Origin: Flavobacteriaceae bacterium PS02337
GTDB taxonomy: Bacteria > Bacteroidota > Bacteroidia > Flavobacteriales > Flavobacteriaceae
Length of the DNA stretch: 64,000 nucleotides
Assembly: GCA_029959285.1 (NCBI GenBank)
Contig: JASCOE010000001.1
Coordinates: 186,001-250,000 of the forward strand
Direction: 5' to 3'
Part shown: piece after piece, positions 25,590 through 34,670 of the stretch
Position numbering within the stretch: position 1 is the stretch's first letter
Layout: each line of letters starts with the position of its first letter
Position numbers and translations under genes: made by a program
Notes under the pieces: generated by a model
Database searches by the model: none
Told to the model about the DNA's origin: nothing
Seen by the model: the letters and a program-made list of their open reading frames with translations, nothing else

Positions 25590-27875
25590 TTAACGAATAA
25601 TCATCACTTTTTTAACTTTAGTTTCACCACCGTCTTGCGCGGAAATAAAAACCATATAAACTCCAGAAGCGACTTTATATCTTCCAAAAGCGGTTGTGTC
25701 CCATTCGATTGTTCCTCCTTCTGAAGTAATTTCGTAAACTAAATTCCCTTCAATATCGGTAATTTTGATATTGGCTTTATCAATTAATCCTGCCACTTTT
25801 ACTGTTCCAGAATAATTAGGACGAACGGGATTTGGATACACATAAACATTACTCAAATCATCATTTGCTGCAGTTGCCACTCCGTTAAACGAAATCATTC
25901 CTTTATTAGTAGCAATAAAAACTTCGCCAGTTTTGCTATTGATTTTAATATCGTTTATAACATTACTTGGAAGCGGAGAATTATTTATTGTAAAATGATA
26001 TTTTGTTTCCTGACCATTTGGCGAAACCATAAAAATTCCAGAATCTGCTGTTCCAATCCATTTATTATTTGATCCATCAACCGCAATTGACGTAATAAAT
26101 TGTTCGTACATTAATTCTTGAGCCAAATTATCTTCCATAATAATAATCGGATTTGCTTTCAACTGCCCTTCCGTTTGGAAATTTCCAACATTTGACAAAA
26201 CTCTCAATCCTTTTATTGTTCCAATCCAAAGTTGATTTTTAGTATCCAAAGCTATACTTCTAACATCTGCAACTGGAAGATTTCCCGCATCGGTGCCAAA
26301 AGTTATTTTTTTGAATGTATTCGTGGTTTCATTAAAACCTACAACTCCATCTCTGTAAGTTCCCATCCATTTTACATTATTACGATCGACAACCAAACTA
26401 GAAAAACTTCCTGCTTCGGCATTATCTAAAATTGAAGTCATGGCATAACTTCCCCATTGTCCGTTTGTTTTTAGAACCTTCAAACCATTTTTTACACGGC
26501 TGTTTGTTACCCAAAGATTTCCTGTTTTATCAAAAGCAGTTGCGTTTATACGAACATCAATATAACTTGGACCTTCTGTTGTAATCGATTCTAAACCGCT
26601 ATTTTTTTCGTTGTATAAAAGATTCGGAACGTCATTTTCAATTTTTAATAAACCCGAAAAGAAAGAACTCGCAAAAACCTGCTTTTCATTATTTGGATTC
26701 ACCAGAATTCGAGTAATCGATTTAGCATCAAAAACTTCCGAATACGGAATATTCAACCAACCCGAAGTACTGAATTTACTTATTCCATAACTATCTAAAG
26801 CATACGGATTATAAGAAGTATCATAATCTCCATAAACTGCCCACAAAACATTTGAAGTTGCATCTAAAGAAAAAATATTATTTCGCAGCGGACCGGCCGG
26901 CGTTGTGTTTTCAAAAGTGGATGCATTACCAAGCGACGAAGCAAATAATCCTTTTTCTTTTGTTCCGATGAAAAGCTTATCGCCAACTGCAGTCGCACAA
27001 CTAAAATTTAAAGTATTATCTAAAACCTGAGTATTTGCAATTTGTCGATTCAAAACCATTTGATTGTTATACACATACACGGTATTGGCAGTTGTAACAA
27101 ACAAATTATGATTTTTTGCACGCATATCTACCGAAACTTGCGGCAATTGAAGAAAACCAATAAACGTATTTGAATTGTATCGATGAATATATCCTGAATC
27201 GTTTATCGCGATAAGTTCTGTGTCTAAAGTTTCTACGCTCGACCAACTTCCAGAATTTACAACTGTCCATTGACTGAAATCTATCAAATTAGGATTTGTG
27301 CTGTCAGCTCTTCTTATTCCGCTTGAAGTTGCGGCAAAAATAAATCCATTAAACCAAGTGGTTTGTTTTACACTAATTTCAGCACCGTTATCTCCTATAA
27401 AATAAGTATCACCAAATTTAGAAGTATTCAAATTAAACTGAACAATTCCGAAATCGCACGAAACATAAACCAATCCGTTATTTTCCATGAAATGATTGAT
27501 TTTCTTCAGATTTGTCGGAAGTTGTTTGTTTATGATGTCAACCACTTTCAAAATACTTCCGTCAGTTTCATTCACCAAAATCATTAATCCGTTTTCGTAT
27601 CCAATTATTGTTTTTTTGAATGCTTCACTATAATAAACAGCAGAAATTGTCTGCCCCGATAATCCATCAACAGTTGTTGTGGCTTTAAGAAGATTTGTCG
27701 TTGCGTTTTTTGAAAACAAAGCATTTTCTGAAGCTGCAAAAACCGTTGTCGGAGATTCAGAAATATCTCTTATTTCATTAAATGAAAAATATCCCTGCCA
27801 CGCCAATTTACTTTGCGCTTGACTAAACTGAAATAGTAGTAAAAAGAAAACGTAGAAAAATGTTTTTTTCATCAT
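25590..27875 (-). CDS. porZ: PorZ-like two-propeller protein with type IX sorting domain
   Basis: 761 residues. A signal peptide (MMKKTFFYVFFLLLFQFSQA) leads to two beta-propellers made of many WxGT and xLWVT-like blades (for example LWIGTIKGLRVLS and NKWIGTADSGIFMV), then a C-terminal domain that begins NVYVYPNPVRP and ends VKKVMIIR, the form of a type A T9SS sorting signal. PorZ sits on the cell surface and belongs to the T9SS attachment complex that helps join A-LPS to cargo. A generic two-component-regulator propeller protein is the alternative, but length, CTD and the adjoining recO support PorZ. The second Met is an equally good start. Confidence 0.85.
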   Translation of the reverse strand: MMKKTFFYVFFLLLFQFSQAQSKLAWQGYFSFNEIRDISESPTTVFAASENALFSKNATTNLLKATTTVDGLSGQTISAVYYSEAFKKTIIGYENGLMILVNETDGSILKVVDIINKQLPTNLKKINHFMENNGLVYVSCDFGIVQFNLNTSKFGDTYFIGDNGAEISVKQTTWFNGFIFAATSSGIRRADSTNPNLIDFSQWTVVNSGSWSSVETLDTELIAINDSGYIHRYNSNTFIGFLQLPQVSVDMRAKNHNLFVTTANTVYVYNNQMVLNRQIANTQVLDNTLNFSCATAVGDKLFIGTKEKGLFASSLGNASTFENTTPAGPLRNNIFSLDATSNVLWAVYGDYDTSYNPYALDSYGISKFSTSGWLNIPYSEVFDAKSITRILVNPNNEKQVFASSFFSGLLKIENDVPNLLYNEKNSGLESITTEGPSYIDVRINATAFDKTGNLWVTNSRVKNGLKVLKTNGQWGSYAMTSILDNAEAGSFSSLVVDRNNVKWMGTYRDGVVGFNETTNTFKKITFGTDAGNLPVADVRSIALDTKNQLWIGTIKGLRVLSNVGNFQTEGQLKANPIIIMEDNLAQELMYEQFITSIAVDGSNNKWIGTADSGIFMVSPNGQETKYHFTINNSPLPSNVINDIKINSKTGEVFIATNKGMISFNGVATAANDDLSNVYVYPNPVRPNYSGTVKVAGLIDKANIKITDIEGNLVYEITSEGGTIEWDTTAFGRYKVASGVYMVFISAQDGGETKVKKVMIIR

Positions 27876-27936
27876 TTAATGTATTCGAATAGACAAATAT
27901 ACTACAATCGAGATTATCTATTTTTTTTGATGCGAA

Positions 27937-27976
27937 TAAAAAAACCTCCAAATTATCTTCTAAAGACAATTGGAGG
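27937..27976 (-). terminator. Terminator of gdhA
   Basis: CCTCCAAATT and AATTGGAGG pair with one bulge. A run of A on the left gives the T run on the minus strand. Confidence 0.8.
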
Positions 27977-28000
27977 CAATTTATTATTTTGAATTATTTT

Positions 28001-29344
28001 TTAAACTACACCTTGCGCTAGCATTGCATCAGCCACTTTTACGAATCCTGCAATGTTTGCTCCTTTTACATAGTTTACATATCCGTCTTCTTCTGCACCG
28101 TATTTTTTACATTGGTTATGAATTCCGACCATGATATCTTTTAAACGTAAATCTACTTCTTCACTAGTCCAGTTTAAACGAATTGAGTTTTGTGTCATTT
28201 CTAAACCAGATGCAGCAACTCCACCAGCGTTTGCTGCTTTTCCAGGAGCAAATAATACTTTATTATCTAAAAAAAGTTTTATAGCATCTAAAGTAGATGG
28301 CATATTTGCAGCTTCTGTTACACACAGAACACCGTTATCAATTAGTTTTTGAGCGTCTTCTCCATTTAGCTCATTTTGAGTTGCACATGGAATTGCAATA
28401 TCTACTTTTACTTCCCAAGGGCTTTTTCCTTTGTGGAAAACTGCGTTTGGATATTTCTCTAAATATCTTTCTGCTCTATTATCTCCAGTTGCTCTCATTT
28501 CAAGCAAATGGTCGATTTTTTCTCCAGAGATTCCTTCTTCATCATAAATATAACCATCAGGACCAGAAATTGTAACTACTTTTCCTCCAAGTTCATTTAC
28601 TTTTAGCGCAACTCCCCAAGCTACATTTCCAAATCCAGAAATAGCAACTCTTTTACCTTTTACTTCATGACCAATTGTACGAAGCATTTGATCTGTGAAG
28701 TAAACTACTCCATATCCTGTAGCTTCAGGTCTGATTAATGAACCTCCGTAAGCCAAACCTTTTCCAGTTAAAACTCCAGTAAATTCATTTCTAATTCTTT
28801 TGTATTGTCCGAATAAATATCCGATTTCTCTTGCTCCAACTCCGATATCTCCAGCAGGAACGTCAAGATCTGGACCAATATGACGGCATAATTCTGTCAT
28901 AAAAGATTGGCAGAAACGCATAATTTCACCATCTGATTTTCCTTCTGGATCAAAATCAGAACCACCTTTTCCTCCACCCATTGGAAGCGTTGTCAAACTG
29001 TTTTTGAATACTTGTTCGAAAGCCAAGAATTTTAAAACAGATAAGTTTACGGTATGGTGAAATCTAATTCCTCCTTTATAAGGACCAATTGCAGAATTCA
29101 TCTGGATTCTAAATCCTCTGTTTACAATAATTTCTCCTTTATCGTCTACCCAAGGAACTCTAAAAATTATAGATCTTTCCGGTTCAGCGATTCTTAAAAG
29201 GATATTCTTTCCATCATACTTTTTACGCTCAGATATAAACGGAATTACTGTTTCAGCAAATTCTCTAACCGCTTGAAGAAATTCTGGCTCATTTGGATTT
29301 TTTGACTCAATCAGAGCCATAAATTCATTTATTTTTTGTTCCAT
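28001..29344 (-). CDS. gdhA: NADP-type glutamate dehydrogenase
   Basis: 447 residues, the length of the hexameric GdhA group. It interconverts 2-oxoglutarate plus ammonia and glutamate. Visible are the substrate-site run PMGGGKGGSDFDP with the catalytic Lys, GPDLDVPAGDIGVG with the catalytic Asp, and the dinucleotide loop SGFGNVAWG. Assignment to NADP rests on length and the small-hexamer sequence type. A TATCTTTG box lies at 29433-29440, with the palindrome GAAAACGTTTTC close behind it at 29410-29421. The gene stands alone and is divergent from 29666. Confidence 0.94.
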   Translation of the reverse strand: MEQKINEFMALIESKNPNEPEFLQAVREFAETVIPFISERKKYDGKNILLRIAEPERSIIFRVPWVDDKGEIIVNRGFRIQMNSAIGPYKGGIRFHHTVNLSVLKFLAFEQVFKNSLTTLPMGGGKGGSDFDPEGKSDGEIMRFCQSFMTELCRHIGPDLDVPAGDIGVGAREIGYLFGQYKRIRNEFTGVLTGKGLAYGGSLIRPEATGYGVVYFTDQMLRTIGHEVKGKRVAISGFGNVAWGVALKVNELGGKVVTISGPDGYIYDEEGISGEKIDHLLEMRATGDNRAERYLEKYPNAVFHKGKSPWEVKVDIAIPCATQNELNGEDAQKLIDNGVLCVTEAANMPSTLDAIKLFLDNKVLFAPGKAANAGGVAASGLEMTQNSIRLNWTSEEVDLRLKDIMVGIHNQCKKYGAEEDGYVNYVKGANIAGFVKVADAMLAQGVV

Positions 29345-29409
29345 ATTTGAAATAAATTATTCAGATAATGATTTGATTTTTAATTTTATAAATAAAAAAT
29401 TGCGTTTAA

Positions 29410-29423
29410 GAAAACGTTTTCGT
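29410..29423. promoter_or_regulatory. Palindrome in the gdhA leader, possible operator
   Basis: GAAAACGTTTTC is a perfect 12-base palindrome with a central CG, the form of a LacI/CcpA-type operator. It lies just downstream of the predicted gdhA transcription start. The 13-mer AAAACGTTTTCGT occurs again upstream of pgi at 61798-61810. Confidence 0.45.
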
Positions 29424-29432
29424 TTGAATAGA

Positions 29433-29440
29433 CAAAGATA
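29433..29440 (-). promoter_or_regulatory. Promoter -7 box of gdhA
   Basis: TATCTTTG on the minus strand, about 90 bases before the start codon, leaving a leader of roughly 80 bases. Confidence 0.6.
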
Positions 29441-29634
29441 TATCAAATTCTGATTCATTGTTATATTTTTCGGTTTTTTGAATCGATTTGTACATTTTTC
29501 AAACATTCCAAAAAATTGCATTTTACATGTAGGTCTTTACCCGCAAATAACACAGTAAATGTTAGTAAATTAAGTATTTTTCTACTTATTTTTTAATAGA
29601 GTAATTTAATATTTCAATTCGAATATGTTTTTTA

Positions 29635-29642
29635 TATATTTG
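29635..29642 (+). promoter_or_regulatory. Promoter -7 box of the barrel gene
   Basis: TATATTTG followed by CC, 23 bases before the ATG at 29666. Confidence 0.6.
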
Positions 29643-29665
29643 CCAAGATTTGTAAGCCCAAAGAC

Positions 29666-30457
29666 ATGCCTAAACACCTCTTTATCACATTATTTGCCTT
29701 ATTCGGTATACCTACTATTGCATCTGCCCAATCAGACCTAGCTCAAGAGATAGGAATCTATGCAGGACCTGTTACTTTACAGTCAGATTTTGGTCAAAGA
29801 AACAACTTTGATACAAATGCAGGAAACACAGGTTTTGGTATCGGAGTAATGCATTTCATCAACTTTTCTTCTGCTAAAAATGGAGAAAGTTTTTTTTCAG
29901 AGCATTTTAAAGTTAGATCTGATTTAACTTTTAGTAGAACAACTTTAAAACATTTTGGAGAATGGGTTGAAAGAAAGCCTGATGGTGTATTTGCTCAGCA
30001 ATTAAAAAACATGCATGGAAGTTCTACATTGGTTGGTATAGGTTCGCAATTATTATTTCATCCTATTAAAATTCATGATTTCGAAAATACAATACATAGT
30101 TTCAGCCCGTACGGAAGTTTAGGTTTTCAGGTAAGTTATTATTCTGCAAAAGTTGGATCACGTTTAGGAGACTTAACACTTCCAACTGTAACTCCAGGAA
30201 AATATTTATCTCCATCCGACGGACGTGCACACGGATTTTCTACTGAAAGTGGTGTTGTTTTATCTGCAACTGCTGCTATCGGTGTTCAATACAAACTAAC
30301 AAAAATGAGTGATTTAATGTTTGAAACTCGTTTTCAAATGTATAACTCAGACTGGATCGACGGTTTAAACCCAAACAAAAATCTTTATACAGAAAACAAA
30401 TATAATGACTGGCAAGTTTGGTTTAACTTTGGTTATATCTACTACTTAGAATTCTAA
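29666..30457 (+). CDS. Outer-membrane beta-barrel protein, THC0290_0291-like
   Basis: 263 residues with a signal peptide (MPKHLFITLFALFGIPTIAS, cut after ASAQ). The mature part alternates hydrophobic and polar residues in strands, has many Gly/Ser/Tyr, and ends in aromatic-rich strands (WQVWFNFGYIYYLEF) with a terminal Phe, the usual Omp C-terminus. I associate it with the flavobacterial THC0290_0291 family, which has no known function, by recollection only. It is divergent from gdhA with its own promoter and terminator. Confidence 0.75.
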   Translation: MPKHLFITLFALFGIPTIASAQSDLAQEIGIYAGPVTLQSDFGQRNNFDTNAGNTGFGIGVMHFINFSSAKNGESFFSEHFKVRSDLTFSRTTLKHFGEWVERKPDGVFAQQLKNMHGSSTLVGIGSQLLFHPIKIHDFENTIHSFSPYGSLGFQVSYYSAKVGSRLGDLTLPTVTPGKYLSPSDGRAHGFSTESGVVLSATAAIGVQYKLTKMSDLMFETRFQMYNSDWIDGLNPNKNLYTENKYNDWQVWFNFGYIYYLEF

Positions 30458-30475
30458 AAAGAATTTTCAAAATAA

Positions 30476-30525
30476 AAAAAATCCCAAATTCCAAAATAAT
30501 TTAAATTGGAGTTTGGGATTTTTTA
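30476..30525. terminator. Bidirectional terminator
   Basis: AAAAATCCCAAA pairs with TTTGGGATTTTT around a loop of about 23 bases between two convergent genes. It shares the AAATCCCAAATTCCAA core with the hairpin at 45560. Confidence 0.85.
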
Positions 30526-30544
30526 TTTCTATTACTTTTAGTTT

Positions 30545-31687
30545 TTATGCTAAAGCTTGTTCTAAATCGGCAATTAAATCTTCTGCATCTTCAATACCAA
30601 CACTTAAACGAACTAAATCATCAGTAATTCCGACTTCCGCTCTTTTGTCTGCAGGAATAGATGCGTGAGTCATTAACGCTGGATGATTGGCTAAAGATTC
30701 TACTCCACCTAGAGATTCTGCCAAAGTAAATACTTTCAATTTTTCTAAGAATGTGATAGAATCTTCTTTTTTTCCTGATTTAAAATCAAAAGAAACCATT
30801 CCGCCAAAAGCCTTCATTTGCTTTTTGGCAATTTCATGAAACGGATGACTTTCTAAACCTGGATAATAAACCGTTTTAATTTTAGGATGCTTGCTTAAAT
30901 ATTCAACCACTTTTTCTCCGTTTTCACAATGTCTTTGTACTCTTAACGCCAAAGTTTTAATTCCTCTTAAAACTAAGAAACTATCCATTGGTCCAAGTGT
31001 TCCGCCAGTTGCAAATTGCTGAAAATGCAATTGTTCTCCAAGCGCTTTGTCTTTTACGATTAACGCTCCAGCAATAACGTCTGAATGTCCTCCTAAATAT
31101 TTTGTTGCAGAATGCATTACGATATCTGCTCCTAAATCTAAAGGTTTTTGCAAATAAGGCGTTGCAAAAGTATTATCTACAGCCAAAAGAATATTTTTCT
31201 CTTTCGTAATTTTTGCAATTTCTTGAATATCGGCCAGTTTCATCAATGGATTTGTTGGCGTTTCAACCCAGATTAGCTTTGTGTTTTCATTGATTAAACT
31301 GTTCAATTTTTCGATATTCGTCATATCAACAAAATGAAATATAATTCCTGAATCTTTATAAACTCGAGCAAACATTCTATATGTTCCTCCGTATAAATCG
31401 TCCATTGCGATGATTTCATCTCCGGCTTTAAAAGATCTTAAAACGCAATCTGTAGCAGCAAGACCAGAAGAAAAAGCTAATCCGCGGGTTCCGTTTTCAA
31501 TACTTGCTAAAGCTTCTTCTAAAGCGGTACGAGTTGGATTCGAAGCTCTACTATATTCGTAATCTGCCAACGGTTTTCCCGGGCTTGTTTGAATAAAAGT
31601 TGAAGTTTGATACACCGGCGGCATAACAGCGCCCGTACTTGGATCATGATGTTGTCCACCGTGAATAACTTTTGTATTGAATTTCAT
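30545..31687 (-). CDS. metB: Cystathionine gamma-synthase (trans-sulfuration PLP enzyme)
   Basis: 380 residues from the ATG at 31687 (MKFNTKVIHGG). An in-frame codon at 31723 would add 12 residues unlike the family. The PLP lysine is K196 in MHSATKYLGGHSD; YSRASNPTR (about 45-53), SSGLAAT and DNTFATPYLQ are family motifs. The reaction would be O-acyl-homoserine plus cysteine to cystathionine. Cystathionine gamma-lyase has nearly the same motifs and cannot be excluded. A TAAATTTG box lies at 31721-31728 on the minus strand. Confidence 0.85.
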   Translation of the reverse strand: MKFNTKVIHGGQHHDPSTGAVMPPVYQTSTFIQTSPGKPLADYEYSRASNPTRTALEEALASIENGTRGLAFSSGLAATDCVLRSFKAGDEIIAMDDLYGGTYRMFARVYKDSGIIFHFVDMTNIEKLNSLINENTKLIWVETPTNPLMKLADIQEIAKITKEKNILLAVDNTFATPYLQKPLDLGADIVMHSATKYLGGHSDVIAGALIVKDKALGEQLHFQQFATGGTLGPMDSFLVLRGIKTLALRVQRHCENGEKVVEYLSKHPKIKTVYYPGLESHPFHEIAKKQMKAFGGMVSFDFKSGKKEDSITFLEKLKVFTLAESLGGVESLANHPALMTHASIPADKRAEVGITDDLVRLSVGIEDAEDLIADLEQALA

Positions 31688-31720
31688 ATAGTTATAAATT
31701 TTAAGTCCATAATTGTAGTA

Positions 31721-31728
31721 CAAATTTA
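31721..31728 (-). promoter_or_regulatory. Promoter -7 box of the cystathionine synthase gene
   Basis: TAAATTTG on the minus strand, 34 bases before the chosen start, which supports starting at 31687 and not 31723. Confidence 0.55.
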
Positions 31729-31761
31729 CCGCTTAATTTATTTTATCGAGGTACAACTACT

Positions 31762-31769
31762 TATCTTTG
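31762..31769 (+). promoter_or_regulatory. Promoter -7 box of the lipoprotein gene
   Basis: TATCTTTG, 22 bases before the ATG at 31792. Confidence 0.6.
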
Positions 31770-31791
31770 TAGATAATTAACACTTTTTGAT

Positions 31792-32535
31792 ATGAAAAAT
31801 TACATATTTATAATCTTATTGTGTTTGATTTTTACAAGTTGCAAAAAAGAGCTTTCATTTGTAAATGAAACGTTTGAAGAAAAATCTACCATTCCGTGCA
31901 AAAATGATTGCCCGAAAATCACAATAGATGTTCCAATTGCCAAAAATGGCCGAGTAATATCAGACAGCATCAATAAACGAGTTTTTGCCGTTATAAAAGA
32001 AATTGTCTTTTTTGAAGAAGATTCAGTAAAAGTTGATGATTATAAGTCATTGGCAAAATCTTTTATTTTTTCTTATGAAGAAATGCGTCAAAAATTTCCA
32101 GAAGACACTTTTGGCTGGGAAGCAAAAATAATTGGCGACGTTGAGTTTCAATCTGAAAATATTTTAAATCTAAAAATTGACCATTATACCTTTACTGGAG
32201 GCGCTCATGGTTATCAAGGTTATCGCTCCTTATTATTTAATGCAAAAACTGGAAAAGCTATAAATAACAATCAATTATTTAAAAACGAAAAAGAGTTTAA
32301 GGCTTTCGCCGAAAAAACATTTCGAAACACATATAAAATTCCAGAAAAAGCAAATATCAATGCAACGGGTTTAATGTTTGAAAACGATAAATTTCAACTG
32401 CCACAAAACATTTTTTACACTTCTCAAGGTTTGCTTTTATATTACAATTCATACGAAGCTGCTTCTTATGCAGATGGTCCAAAAGAAATTTTATTTCCTT
32501 ATGAAGAAGTACAGCAATATTTGAATTTTCAATAA
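31792..32535 (+). CDS. Lipoprotein with DUF4163/DUF3298-type domains
   Basis: 247 residues. A lipoprotein signal ends at C17 (LIFTSC). The mature region shows a DUF4163-like strand-rich part (KITIDVPIAKNG) and the DUF3298 signature YTFTGGAHGYQGY, then LFNAKTGKAINNNQLF and FFYTSQGLLLYYNSYEAASYADG. These two domains occur together in envelope proteins such as RsiV of Bacillus, whose extracytoplasmic region binds lysozyme; a similar role here is not shown. It has its own promoter and is convergent with the AlbA_2 gene. Confidence 0.8.
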   Translation: MKNYIFIILLCLIFTSCKKELSFVNETFEEKSTIPCKNDCPKITIDVPIAKNGRVISDSINKRVFAVIKEIVFFEEDSVKVDDYKSLAKSFIFSYEEMRQKFPEDTFGWEAKIIGDVEFQSENILNLKIDHYTFTGGAHGYQGYRSLLFNAKTGKAINNNQLFKNEKEFKAFAEKTFRNTYKIPEKANINATGLMFENDKFQLPQNIFYTSQGLLLYYNSYEAASYADGPKEILFPYEEVQQYLNFQ

Positions 32536-32569
32536 TTTTAAACTGAATCTTTACCGAAATTCTGGATGT

Positions 32570-32589
32570 AGACGCACTGCGGTGCGTCT
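32570..32589. repeat. Short palindrome, AGACGCAC family, copy 1
   Basis: AGACGCAC and GTGCGTCT around TGCG, between convergent genes. A second copy lies at 47401-47420. It may also act as a terminator hairpin. Confidence 0.7.
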
Positions 32590-32641
32590 CTACAGAAAAA
32601 AACCTCAGAACCTTAGCTTCTCAGCACCTTAAGACCTTTTT

Positions 32642-33787
32642 CTACTGAACATCATATTTCATTTTACGCAAAATCCGCAACGATTCTTTAAATGAAGAAT
32701 AAATATGTTTATAAGGTTTTAGAAGCAATTTGGCATCGATTAATTTTTGTCTGGCATCTTCAAAACCATTCAAATGGCAAATCATAAAAGTCGAAGGCAA
32801 ATTTTCTAAATCTTTCATTTCGCGTTCCGATAATGCGATTTCTTTTTGAAGTTTGCTCAACAACGCCATATTTGAATTATAAATATGATACAGCATTTTT
32901 CGGTTGAATTCTGGAGGTTGAAAAAGCATTTGGCGGTCTATTTTATAATAACCGTTATCAAAAAAATGAATGGTTTGTTCTTCTAACGGATAATAACTCG
33001 TCTTGTCATTCAGACCTAAAGGAACATATTCGGTAATGGTAAAACTGTCATCATTATATTCAATAGTCACAACATCTTGCGCAGAATAAAAAAGCTTAAT
33101 TTGTTCGTTGATTAATTCAATATCCACACGAGAAAGAAACGTTTTATCTCGCATTGCTTTAGGAACTCCAGCCCAGCAGATCACAAACAATTCTTTGAAA
33201 ACAAAATATTTCGGCGACATATCTTTATGCCTGAAATTCATAAAATCGATTACGCCGTCTAAAGTATACTGAATGCTGTTTCGCGAACTATTTTCAATTC
33301 CGATTACCGTTTCTGTATTTTGATTGCTATTTTCGACTATTTCATGTTCTTCGAGAGGAATCGAATTACTGCCGCGCCTCACAAAAACACTATTCGCTAA
33401 AATAGTATGAATTCCTTTTTTAAAATAAGAGATTTTACTTTTAGGTTTAATGGTAACCAAGCCGATTACTCTATCTTTTGGAAGGTTGGGAAAGGGAATA
33501 TTTTCGTATTGAATTCGAGGAGGATTTTCTAAAAAAGCATTGACTAAATTCTGAATTCGGCTGTCATCGAAGAAATCATCGCCGACAATTTCGTTATCTT
33601 GATCTTCTACTCCAACTACGATATATGAATTATTATTAGGATTGGAATTGGATAACGCACAAATATGTTTGAGAAATTTGCCTTTTCCTTCGCGGGAATG
33701 AAGATTCAACTGCCTTTTTTTATCATAAAAACTGCTTTCGTCATTATGAGCGAGAAGATTTTTAATTAAAAGGCGCTTATTAATCAT
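32642..33787 (-). CDS. AlbA_2/Schlafen-type putative ATP-binding protein
   Basis: 381 residues with an ATG start. The N-terminal 150 or so residues carry the AlbA_2 (Schlafen-like) pattern: DESSFYDKKRQLNL, KGKFLKHICALSN, NNSYIVVGVEDQ, and VFVRRGSNSIPL. The family is often annotated as a divergent ATP-binding or transcriptional regulator domain, and some members are nucleases. The C-terminal 230 residues are not recognised. The next same-strand gene downstream is more than 800 bases away and none lies close, so it seems to stand alone. A role in nucleic acid handling is inference. Confidence 0.72.
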   Translation of the reverse strand: MINKRLLIKNLLAHNDESSFYDKKRQLNLHSREGKGKFLKHICALSNSNPNNNSYIVVGVEDQDNEIVGDDFFDDSRIQNLVNAFLENPPRIQYENIPFPNLPKDRVIGLVTIKPKSKISYFKKGIHTILANSVFVRRGSNSIPLEEHEIVENSNQNTETVIGIENSSRNSIQYTLDGVIDFMNFRHKDMSPKYFVFKELFVICWAGVPKAMRDKTFLSRVDIELINEQIKLFYSAQDVVTIEYNDDSFTITEYVPLGLNDKTSYYPLEEQTIHFFDNGYYKIDRQMLFQPPEFNRKMLYHIYNSNMALLSKLQKEIALSEREMKDLENLPSTFMICHLNGFEDARQKLIDAKLLLKPYKHIYSSFKESLRILRKMKYDVQ

Positions 33788-33899
33788 TTATTCTAGATTA
33801 TTAGACTGACTTAGATTTTTAGACTTCTTAGACTTATGATTTTCAGATTCCTAAGATAATCTAAAGATCTAACTTTCTAAGAAGTCTAATCATCTATTT
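33788..33899. repeat. Spacer built of iterated TTAGAC/GTCTAA words
   Basis: 112 bases in which TTAGAC, TTAGATT, AATCTAA and GTCTAA recur on both strands (for example 33798, 33816, 33826 and 33881). No ORF. Similar self-iterating spacers lie at 36883, 37826, 40972 and 42891. Confidence 0.6.
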
Positions 33900-34655
33900 T
33901 TAAATATTTTTCTTGACAATTGTCGAAGACGCCTGCGCCGTACTCATAACAACCAAATCTGCAATATTAACATGATATGGTCTTGAAACTACGAAATGAA
34001 TAATATCTGCAATATCTTCAGCCTGAAGCGGGTCAAATCCTTTGTAAACATTTGCGGCTCTTTCTGCATCGCCTTTAAAACGAACTTCGCTAAATTCCGT
34101 TGCCACCATTCCTGGATGAATTCCTCCAACTCTAATTCCGAGCGGATTCAAGTCAATTCGCATTCCGGCTGTAATCGCATCAACGGCGTGTTTTGAACCG
34201 CAATATACATTTCCGTTTGGATACACTTCTTTCGCTGCTGTTGAGCCAATATTAATAATATGCCCAGATTGCCTTTCGACCATTTGCTGAATTATTGCTT
34301 TTGAAACATATAAAAGTCCTTTTACATTTATATCGATCATAGCATCCCAATCGTCCAAATCTCCATTTTGAATCGGATCTAAACCGTGAGCATTTCCTGC
34401 GTTATTAATTAAAACGTCAATTGTAGCAAAATCATTTGGCAAAGAACCAATTTTCTGCAAAACATCTTCTTTATCTCGAACATCAAAAGCTAGAGAATGT
34501 ACTTCTGTAAAAGCTGAAAGTTCTTTTTGAAGTTCTTCTAAACGATCTTTACGTCTTCCGCAGAGAATAACTTTATAATTGTTTTTTGCCAATATTTGAG
34601 CGGTTGCTTTTCCAATTCCGCTCGTAGCGCCAGTAATTAAAACTGTTTTTTTCAT
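33900..34655 (-). CDS. Short-chain dehydrogenase/reductase, YdfG-like
   Basis: 251 residues from the ATG at 34655 (MKKTVLITGATSGIG). The upstream ATG at 34706 lies inside the palindromic element and is rejected. A classical SDR: the nucleotide loop TGATSGIG at 8-15, NNAG near 88, the Ser in INIGSTAA, and Tyr/Lys in YCGSKHA. The length and IHPGMVATEFSEVRF resemble YdfG-type NADP-dependent 3-hydroxy acid (serine) dehydrogenases. Substrate not certain. Confidence 0.88.
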   Translation of the reverse strand: MKKTVLITGATSGIGKATAQILAKNNYKVILCGRRKDRLEELQKELSAFTEVHSLAFDVRDKEDVLQKIGSLPNDFATIDVLINNAGNAHGLDPIQNGDLDDWDAMIDINVKGLLYVSKAIIQQMVERQSGHIINIGSTAAKEVYPNGNVYCGSKHAVDAITAGMRIDLNPLGIRVGGIHPGMVATEFSEVRFKGDAERAANVYKGFDPLQAEDIADIIHFVVSRPYHVNIADLVVMSTAQASSTIVKKNI

Positions 34656-34670
34656 TTTGTTGATTTCATT

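Larger units (their letters stand above)
29345..29634. other. Intergenic region between gdhA and the barrel gene
   Basis: Within the 321-base divergent spacer I see the gdhA promoter box, the GAAAACGTTTTC palindrome and AT-rich sequence. No ORF or long repeat was found. Confidence 0.5.
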
